From: Chloroflexota bacterium
Lineage (GTDB): Bacteria > Chloroflexota > Anaerolineae > UBA7937
Direction of reading: 5' to 3'
Length of the DNA stretch: 6,663 bases
Assembly (NCBI GenBank): GCA_003453555.1
Contig: DMLA01000117.1
Span: forward strand, 1 to 6,663
The notes under the pieces were generated by a model. That model did not search any database. It worked only from the letters and a program-made list of their open reading frames with translations, and was not told where the DNA came from. Positions within the stretch are counted from its first letter, which is position 1; every line of letters starts with the position of its first letter. Made by a program: the position numbers and the translations under genes. Shown piece by piece: positions 1 to 4,858 of this stretch.

Positions 1-516
1 GAACTCCTGGGCTCGAGCCACCGCCTTATCGACGTCACCGAAGAGACCATCGCCAGCGAAAGAATCGGGGGTCAGGTTGAGGATACCCATGATATAGGTC
101 CTCTTCCCCCAATGAAAGGTTGTATCCCCTATGGTAAGGGGACTCCTCTCCCCCAGGTAGCGGGCTAGCCCCTGTTGAAGTTCAGCGGCGATGGCCACCA
201 GGCTCTTTAGAGGTTGACCGCGGAGTTTCTTAACCAGTCCCTCGTAGTGGCGCTGGGTACCCAGAAGCAATACGTCGCTCGTCTCTCTCTCGCCAAAGTA
301 TATATCCCCGGCCAAGACCGCTTCGCCCCCCTGGGAGAGCATCTCCTGCTTGATGATATTAGCGGCGGCGAATTTCACCCCCTCTAACTTTACAGCGTAG
401 AAGAGCCCCTTGGGGACCATGATTTTGATCCCTCCAGGGTGGGCCCCGATCTTTGTCATCTCCACCCGAAGCCTTTCAGGGGTATCCAGGTTCAAGAAGC
501 GGAGGTTAAGACTCAT
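1..516 (-). CDS. folP: Dihydropteroate synthase, long form (N-terminal 172 residues; cut by window edge)
   Basis: FolP joins 6-hydroxymethyl-dihydropterin pyrophosphate to p-aminobenzoate to give dihydropteroate, in the cytoplasm. The diagnostic block MGILNLTPDSFAGDG lies at residues 143-157, with the conserved pterin/Mg-site Asn at 147. In short enzymes such as that of E. coli this block sits about 18 residues from the start. Here about 125 extra residues precede it, including GIKIMVPKGLF and ANIIKQEMLSQGGEA. That matches the long DHPS form I know from Firmicutes and Chloroflexota, whose extra domain has no role known to me. The ATG overlaps the folE stop as ATGA (516-513), and GGGGAG eight bases upstream (530-525) is a good ribosome site, so translation is probably coupled to folE. 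The TIM-barrel remainder lies beyond base 1. Family assignment is very secure. Confidence 0.95.
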   Translation of the reverse strand, partial: MSLNLRFLNLDTPERLRVEMTKIGAHPGGIKIMVPKGLFYAVKLEGVKFAAANIIKQEMLSQGGEAVLAGDIYFGERETSDVLLLGTQRHYEGLVKKLRGQPLKSLVAIAAELQQGLARYLGERSPLTIGDTTFHWGKRTYIMGILNLTPDSFAGDGLFGDVDKAVARAQEF

Positions 517-1079
517 GCCCGATGCTCCCCTATAATGGAGAAGAACTCCGCTCTGGTCTCGGCCCTGGTGCGGAAGATGCCCCGCGTGGCAGAGGTAACC
601 AGGCGACTACCCGGTTTCCTGATACCTCGCATGGTGATACAGAGGTGTTCCGCTGCGATCACCACCCCCACCCCCCTGGGTCGAAGCCCCTCCATGATGG
701 TATCCGCTATCTGGCTAGTGAGCCTCTCCTGCATCTGGGGGCGCCGAGCCAGGACCTCCACCACCCTGGCTAATTTGCTGATCCCCACCACCCTGTCCAC
801 GGGGATATACCCCACGTGAGCCACCCCGTGAAAAGGTAGAAGATGGTGCTCACAAACGGAATAGAAGGGGATATCCCTTAAGACCACCATCTCCTGGTTC
901 TGGGGCTGGGAGAAGCCAACGCTCAAGACCTCAAGGGGGTCCTCCCTCAGTCCGGAGAATATCTCCTCATAGGCCTCGGCGATGCGGCGAGGGGTTCCGA
1001 CCAACCCCTCCCGCTTAGGGTCTTCCCCCAAAGCCTCGATAATCTCTCTCACCGCTCTCTCTATGCGTCGTTGGTCCAC
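513..1079 (-). CDS. folE: GTP cyclohydrolase I (type IA)
   Basis: FolE converts GTP to 7,8-dihydroneopterin triphosphate plus formate, the first step of tetrahydrofolate synthesis. The 188-residue length is normal for the short bacterial enzyme. The zinc site is intact: Cys76 and His79 in VCEHHLLPF, and Cys147 in AEHLCITMRG. His78 corresponds to the catalytic His112 of the E. coli enzyme. The block VGISKLARVVEVLARRPQ and the MRGIRKPGS loop that binds substrate are also present. The start is GTG at 1079-1077, preceded by AAAGGTGAGG about five bases upstream; no better in-frame ATG is seen nearby. It lies 58 bases after the HAD gene, with no terminator and no convincing promoter between them, so it is probably transcribed with the upstream genes. 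Its TGA overlaps the folP ATG. Confidence 0.97.
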   Translation of the reverse strand: MDQRRIERAVREIIEALGEDPKREGLVGTPRRIAEAYEEIFSGLREDPLEVLSVGFSQPQNQEMVVLRDIPFYSVCEHHLLPFHGVAHVGYIPVDRVVGISKLARVVEVLARRPQMQERLTSQIADTIMEGLRPRGVGVVIAAEHLCITMRGIRKPGSRLVTSATRGIFRTRAETRAEFFSIIGEHRA

Positions 1080-1137
1080 TTATCCCTCACCTTTCTAGTC
1101 TTTGATGTTCGTAAAAACGTAGCAGCGTAATAACTGG

Positions 1138-1839
1138 TCAGAGAAACTCCCAGATCTCCTCCAGACCCCCAATCACCGGACAGTCAACGGTAGTAGGTGC
1201 GGAACCGGAGCGGTCCAAAAGTATCGGCCTGAGGCCCGCGGCCCGGGCACCCAGTATGTCAGTGTGGTAAGTATCCCCCACGTAGAGGATCTCGTGGGCT
1301 CGCACCCCCGCCCGCTGTAGGGCCAACTGGAAGATATGAGGGGTGGACTTAGTGGCCCCCACCACAGCGGATACGATAACGAAGTCGAGATAGCGAGTCA
1401 ACCCCAGACTCAAAAGCAGATCGGGCAGCCAATCCCCCCAGTCCGAGACCACGCCCAGGATCAGCCCCCGCTCCTTCAGTTCCGCCAGAAGCCCCATCAC
1501 CTCAGGAAAGGGAGACCAATTCTCGGGGTGTTGCGCCCTTTGATAGACAACGGCAGCCAACTCCCGTGGTTGCGGGAGCCCTAAGGCCTCAAAGAACTCG
1601 GCATAGAGTTGCACAAAGAACTCCCGCACACCCTCCTCCGAAGCCCAGAGATCCCCCTGCTCCCGATACCGGGCCACCAAGGTATCGGTAAAGTTACTCA
1701 TCTCCTCTTCGATCTGAGCCAGAGGTAAGGAGTGGCCATGCTGAGCGCAGATGGCCGCACAGATCTCGGCATCGGAGAAGCGAGGCTGGATGAGGGTCAT
1801 GCCCACATCAAAGAGGATAGCCTTGTAGCGAGAAGACAT
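1138..1839 (-). CDS. HAD-superfamily hydrolase, subfamily IA, REG-2/HDHD3-like
   Basis: This is a 233-residue soluble HAD protein. Motif I is LFDVGMTL with nucleophile Asp11. Motif II is VVSD with Ser132, motif III is Lys164 in GATKSTPHIF, and motif IV is VGDTYHTD with Asp189 and Asp194. Residues of about 17-110 are mostly helical and form a C1-type cap, as in subfamily IA. The odd point is motif I. Phosphatases of this superfamily normally have Asp two residues after the nucleophile, as acid/base, and here it is Gly13. Haloacid dehalogenases, phosphonatases and many REG-2-like proteins also lack that Asp, so phosphatase activity is not assured. The ATG at 1839 follows the MBL stop by four bases, with AAAGG eight bases upstream. 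Its place before folE invites a role in pterin dephosphorylation, which is inference only. Confidence 0.88.
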   Translation of the reverse strand: MSSRYKAILFDVGMTLIQPRFSDAEICAAICAQHGHSLPLAQIEEEMSNFTDTLVARYREQGDLWASEEGVREFFVQLYAEFFEALGLPQPRELAAVVYQRAQHPENWSPFPEVMGLLAELKERGLILGVVSDWGDWLPDLLLSLGLTRYLDFVIVSAVVGATKSTPHIFQLALQRAGVRAHEILYVGDTYHTDILGARAAGLRPILLDRSGSAPTTVDCPVIGGLEEIWEFL

Positions 1840-1843
1840 TTTT

Positions 1844-2482
1844 TTAGCCTTTGTGCTTTAGGAGCACCACCTGCGTATCATCGGGGAGAGTGCCCTTGGT
1901 CACTTTGAGGCTCTCTTGGGGGGTCTCTTTCACTCCCATCACCTTAAGAAACCTATCCACTGAGTCCAAAGGGGACTCACCCATAGCCTCGGTCCGATAG
2001 TGCATCGGTATCACCACCCGCGGCTCCAAGAGGCTTATCACCTCCGAGGCCTCGGCCGCATTTATGGTGGTATGGGAGCCCACGGGGACGAGAAGGATAT
2101 CTATATCGCTCAGATCCTCCACCTGCGACTGGGTGGGTACCTGCCCCAGGTCGCCCAGGTGACAAACGGTGAGTCCCTCAAAATCGAAGAGGTATATGGT
2201 GTTCTTACCCCTGTCCCGACCCTTCCGCCTATCGTGGTAGGAGGCGATACCGGTGATGAATATCCCTTGGATCTCGTATTCGCCGGGCCCGTCGATCACC
2301 TTGGGGGAGCCCCTTACCCCCTTCGAGTAGTTGTGGCCCGGATGGGGGTGGCTGATGGTGACGATATCGGCTCGCAGTCGTGGTAGAGTGTACCCCATCC
2401 CCTTGCCATAGGGGTCGGTGACCACCACGCCCCCTCTGCTCCGCAGCCGAAAACAGGAATGGCCATACCAATTGATCTCCAT
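1844..2482 (-). CDS. Small MBL-fold metal-dependent hydrolase-like protein (Lactamase_B_3 / UlaG-like type)
   Basis: This 212-residue cytoplasmic protein has the metallo-beta-lactamase fold. It shows the N-terminal WYGHSCF strand, the first metal motif SHPHPGHN (His45, His47, His50), the second motif CHLGD (His108, Asp111) and a last ligand His161 in VIPMHY. The phrases IDGPGEYEIQGI and LLVPVGSHTTIN are typical of small Lactamase_B_3-type proteins of unknown substrate. The usual motif HxHxDH reads HxHxGH here, so the Asp that normally binds the second metal and activates water is Gly49. An in-frame ATG at 2494 would add four residues. I prefer the ATG at 2482 because the protein then begins directly with the family-typical MEINWYGHS and the run GGGGGG (2493-2488) can serve as its ribosome site. 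It is the first gene of the operon running into folE-folP. Its substrate is unknown. Confidence 0.88.
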   Translation of the reverse strand: MEINWYGHSCFRLRSRGGVVVTDPYGKGMGYTLPRLRADIVTISHPHPGHNYSKGVRGSPKVIDGPGEYEIQGIFITGIASYHDRRKGRDRGKNTIYLFDFEGLTVCHLGDLGQVPTQSQVEDLSDIDILLVPVGSHTTINAAEASEVISLLEPRVVIPMHYRTEAMGESPLDSVDRFLKVMGVKETPQESLKVTKGTLPDDTQVVLLKHKG

Positions 2483-2509
2483 TATACCCCCCATATAAAG
2501 AACGCTCTA

Positions 2510-2538
2510 ATTATAACCTAAGGGAAGGCGGAAGAAAA
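2510..2538 (-). promoter_or_regulatory. Probable promoter of the MBL-HAD-folE-folP operon
   Basis: A perfect -10 TATAAT reads on the minus strand at 2515-2510, about 28 bases before the preferred start at 2482, leaving a leader of roughly 20 bases. The -35 at 17-base spacing is only TTTTCT (2538-2533; three of six matches), so the call rests mainly on the -10 and its position. Confidence 0.5.
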
Positions 2539-2551
2539 GGGAAAAGACTCG

Positions 2552-2603
2552 GTCCCTAGCCTGCCTTGGCACGCCTTGGGGCAAGCGACTTGGGCCAGGG
2601 GAC
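2552..2603. repeat. Imperfect inverted repeat between the divergent promoters
   Basis: The outer arms GTCCC (2552-2556) and GGGAC (2599-2603) are extended inward by partial pairing of TAGCC with GGCCA, with one mismatch and one bulge. Inside is a second small stem, CTTG/CAAG (2575-2578 and 2582-2585), around GGG. The heptamer GCCTTGG also occurs twice, at 2563 and 2573, one helical turn apart. It lies upstream of both proposed transcription starts, so it would act as DNA (for instance a regulator site), not as a leader RNA. Function is unknown. Confidence 0.35.
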
Positions 2604-2611
2604 AGTCTGGT

Positions 2612-2640
2612 TTGGCTTAGAGTCCACCCTATGCTAGAAT
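2612..2640 (+). promoter_or_regulatory. Probable sigma-A promoter of the GH57 gene
   Basis: The -35 is TTGGCT (2612-2617), then exactly 17 bases to -10 TAGAAT (2635-2640). TG one base before the -10 (2632-2633) gives an extended -10 element. The expected start near 2647 leaves a leader of about 25 bases containing the ribosome site AAGGAAGGG (2655-2663), eight bases before the ATG. Confidence 0.62.
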
Positions 2641-2671
2641 AGCGATTAACTTCCAAGGAAGGGATCGATCT

Positions 2672-4792
2672 ATGTCCAGGTCTATCTTTCTCGGCCTAGC
2701 GATCCATAACCATCAACCGGTGGGCAACTTCGATTTCGTCTTCGCCGAGGCCTACGAGAAGGCCTATGAGCCCTTCCTGGCCCTCCTAGAGCGTCACCCC
2801 GCTATCAAGATGACCCTCCATTACTCGGGCCCTCTGCGCGATTGGCTGATGGCCAACCGACCGGATTTTCTCCCTCGGGTAGCCGCCCTGGTAGCGAGGG
2901 GCCAGGTGGAGATGATGACCGGGGGCTACTATGAGCCTATTCTGGTGGCTATCCCGGGGGACGACAGGCTGGGCCAGATCCGAAAGATGACCCGAGCCGT
3001 GCGAGAGGATTTCGGCCATGAAGCAAAAGGGGCTTGGTTGACGGAGAGGGTCTGGGAACCCCCTCTGGCAAAAGTCTTCGCCCAAGCAGGGGTCGAATAT
3101 ACGGTGGTCGATGACGCCCACTTCCACTATGCTGGTTTTCGAGGGGAGATATTCGGCTACTACGTGACCGAAGAAGAGGGGTGGCCCCTCAAACTCTACG
3201 CCTCCAGTAAGCGGCTCAGGTACACCATCCCCTGGCGAGAGGTGAGAGAGACGATAGAATGGCTACGGGAGGAAGCCACACCGGAGGGGACGAAGATCGC
3301 CGTCATGGGAGATGACGGCGAGAAGTTCGGGCTCTGGCCGGGGACCTACGAACACCTCTGGAAGAGAGGGTGGATGGAGGAGCTCTTCACCGCCTTGGAG
3401 GAGAATAGTTCCTGGCTCCAGACGATCACCCTGGGAGAATATGTGAAGCGGTACCCCCCCGCTGGCCGCGCCTATCTACCTGACGCCTCCTACGAGGAGA
3501 TGACGGAATGGGCCCTTCCCGCCGCCCTCTCTAGCCAGATAGTGGAAATCAAGGATCGACTGAGGCGAGAAGGGCAAGAAGAGATCCTCTCCTTCATCCG
3601 GGGAGGCTTCTGGCGTCACTTTCTGGTGAAATATCCAGAAGTGAACGACATGCATAAGAAGATGCTCCTAGTCCACGATAAGGTGCGAGCCATGCCCCCT
3701 TCCCCCTGGCAGGAGAAAGCCCTGGACGAACTCTGGAAAGGCCAATCAAACTGCCCCTACTGGCATGGGGTCTTCGGGGGCATCTATCTACCCCACATAA
3801 GGGCTGCCAACTACCAGCACCTTCTGGCTGCAGAGAGGCTGGCTGATGAAGCCTTGCATCCCGAAGAGGGATGGCTCGAATACTCTCTCGTCGATTTCCG
3901 GCGGGACACCCATAAGGAACTTCTAGTCAGCGGGGACTCCGTGAACCTCTACTTCGATCTTCATCGAGGAGGCACGTTGTTCGAATGGGACTGGCGGAAA
4001 AAGGGGTTGAACCTCCTGAATAACATCAGCCGACGCCCAGAGGGGTATCATAAACTATTGGGGCAGATAACCCGGGAAAGCGAGGAAGCCCCCAAAACGA
4101 TACACGAGATCGTAGAGGCAAAGGAGGAAGGTTTAGAAGCCTTTCTGGTCTACGACTCTTATAGGCGCACCGCCTTCATCGACCATTTCCTACCCCTTGA
4201 ATTGCCTCTTCCGGATTTCTGTAAAGGCGACTACAAGGAGATAGGGGATTTCGTTGATCAACCCTATAAGCATGAGATAAGAGAGGAACCGGGGAGGCTA
4301 CGCCTCACCCTCTTCCGGGACGGGTACCTTCACCAGGGCGATCTCTTACCCTTCCGGGTGGAGAAACGGTTCTCCATACCTTCTGGGGAGGTGGAGTTGC
4401 CCGTCACTTATCGGGTAACCAACAACAGCCCTCAAACGATAACCGTCCGCTTTGGGATAGAACTCAACTTCGGGCTGCTTTCCGGCCATTCCCCCCAGGC
4501 CTATTACGAGATAGAGGGGTATAACTCAGCCCACCTTGACTCCACGGGGGAGACGGAGAAGGTAGGGGGCTTTCGACTGGTGAACCGCGACCTGGGGCTG
4601 GCCATAAGGATCAAAGTCGATCCAGAGGCCACCCTATGGCGCTTCCCCATAGAGACGGTCTCCCAGTCGGAGAGCGGCTTCGAGAGGATCTATCAAGCCT
4701 CTTCCCTGCTCCTCCACTGGGGACTCCGGCTTGAGCCTGGTCGAGGCTGGCCAGCCAGGCTCCTAGTACAGTTTGACAAGATGGAGCCCTAA
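2672..4792 (+). CDS. Glycoside hydrolase family 57: 4-alpha-glucanotransferase or alpha-amylase
   Basis: This 706-residue cytoplasmic enzyme has no signal peptide and acts on alpha-1,4-glucans (starch, glycogen or maltodextrins) by a retaining mechanism. All five GH57 conserved regions are present: IHNHQPVG (11-18), GGYYEPIL (84-91), WLTERVWEP (122-130), VMGDDGEKFG (211-220) and the region around RHFLVKYPEVND (315-326). Glu125 is the expected nucleophile and Asp214 the acid/base, close to Glu123 and Asp214 of the Thermococcus litoralis glucanotransferase. A DUF1925-like middle follows (about 340-395, with CPYWHGVFGGIYLPHIR), then a DUF1926-like beta-rich C-terminus (about 405-706, with LNNISRRPEGYH). 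That layout is the T. litoralis type; total length is slightly above its roughly 660. The ATG at 2672 has a strong ribosome site. Transferase versus amylase cannot be settled from sequence. The -35 of the next gene's promoter lies in its final codons. Confidence 0.94.
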   Translation: MSRSIFLGLAIHNHQPVGNFDFVFAEAYEKAYEPFLALLERHPAIKMTLHYSGPLRDWLMANRPDFLPRVAALVARGQVEMMTGGYYEPILVAIPGDDRLGQIRKMTRAVREDFGHEAKGAWLTERVWEPPLAKVFAQAGVEYTVVDDAHFHYAGFRGEIFGYYVTEEEGWPLKLYASSKRLRYTIPWREVRETIEWLREEATPEGTKIAVMGDDGEKFGLWPGTYEHLWKRGWMEELFTALEENSSWLQTITLGEYVKRYPPAGRAYLPDASYEEMTEWALPAALSSQIVEIKDRLRREGQEEILSFIRGGFWRHFLVKYPEVNDMHKKMLLVHDKVRAMPPSPWQEKALDELWKGQSNCPYWHGVFGGIYLPHIRAANYQHLLAAERLADEALHPEEGWLEYSLVDFRRDTHKELLVSGDSVNLYFDLHRGGTLFEWDWRKKGLNLLNNISRRPEGYHKLLGQITRESEEAPKTIHEIVEAKEEGLEAFLVYDSYRRTAFIDHFLPLELPLPDFCKGDYKEIGDFVDQPYKHEIREEPGRLRLTLFRDGYLHQGDLLPFRVEKRFSIPSGEVELPVTYRVTNNSPQTITVRFGIELNFGLLSGHSPQAYYEIEGYNSAHLDSTGETEKVGGFRLVNRDLGLAIRIKVDPEATLWRFPIETVSQSESGFERIYQASSLLLHWGLRLEPGRGWPARLLVQFDKMEP

Positions 4793-4801
4793 GGCTATAA
4801 T
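4773..4801 (+). promoter_or_regulatory. Perfect-consensus sigma-A promoter for the GH18-like gene
   Basis: TTGACA (4773-4778) and TATAAT (4796-4801) are separated by exactly 17 bases, so all twelve hexamer positions match the consensus. The -35 lies within the GH57 codons for Phe-Asp-Lys and the -10 begins four bases after its stop. The expected start is near 4808, giving a leader of about 38 bases to the ATG at 4846. The GH18-like gene should therefore be expressed strongly and independently of GH57, unless repressed. Confidence 0.8.
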
Positions 4802-4805
4802 AGCC
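4793..4805. repeat. Palindrome GGCTATAATAGCC centred on the -10 element
   Basis: Six-base arms GGCTAT and ATAGCC flank a single A, and the -10 hexamer lies inside. The symmetry would suit a dimeric regulator blocking the promoter, but a 13-base palindrome can arise by chance. It has no U-run and is too small to be a terminator. Confidence 0.3.
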
Positions 4806-4807
4806 GC

Positions 4808-4858
4808 ATGTTTCTTGGCTCTTCTAAAAGCGGAGAAAGGAGCAAATGGCTTCTATGA
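4808..4858 (+). other. Possible leaderless upstream ORF (16 codons)
   Basis: An ATG at 4808 coincides with the expected transcription start of the consensus promoter. It opens a short frame, MFLGSSKSGERSKWLL, whose TGA (4856-4858) overlaps the alternative GH18-like start at 4855 as ATGA. It could couple translation to that start. An ORF this short may well be chance, and no attenuator hairpin is seen. Confidence 0.2.

Noticed and set aside
439..819. Plus-strand open frame of 126 codons across folE and folP
   Set aside because: It is antisense to two clearly recognised genes, has no family resemblance and is explained by codon-bias shadowing.
1080..1137. Possible separate promoter in the 58-base gap before folE
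   Set aside because: The best -10 (TAGAAA at 1097-1092) has no acceptable -35, so read-through from the upstream genes is simpler.
2481..2486. Second TATAAT on the minus strand next to the MBL gene
   Set aside because: It overlaps the MBL start codon itself, so it cannot drive that gene. The -10 at 2510-2515 is correctly placed.
4745..4756. Perfect 12-base palindrome GGCTGGCCAGCC near the end of GH57
   Set aside because: It is G+C-rich, lies within coding sequence and has no following T-run, so it is not a terminator. Chance or codon usage is sufficient.
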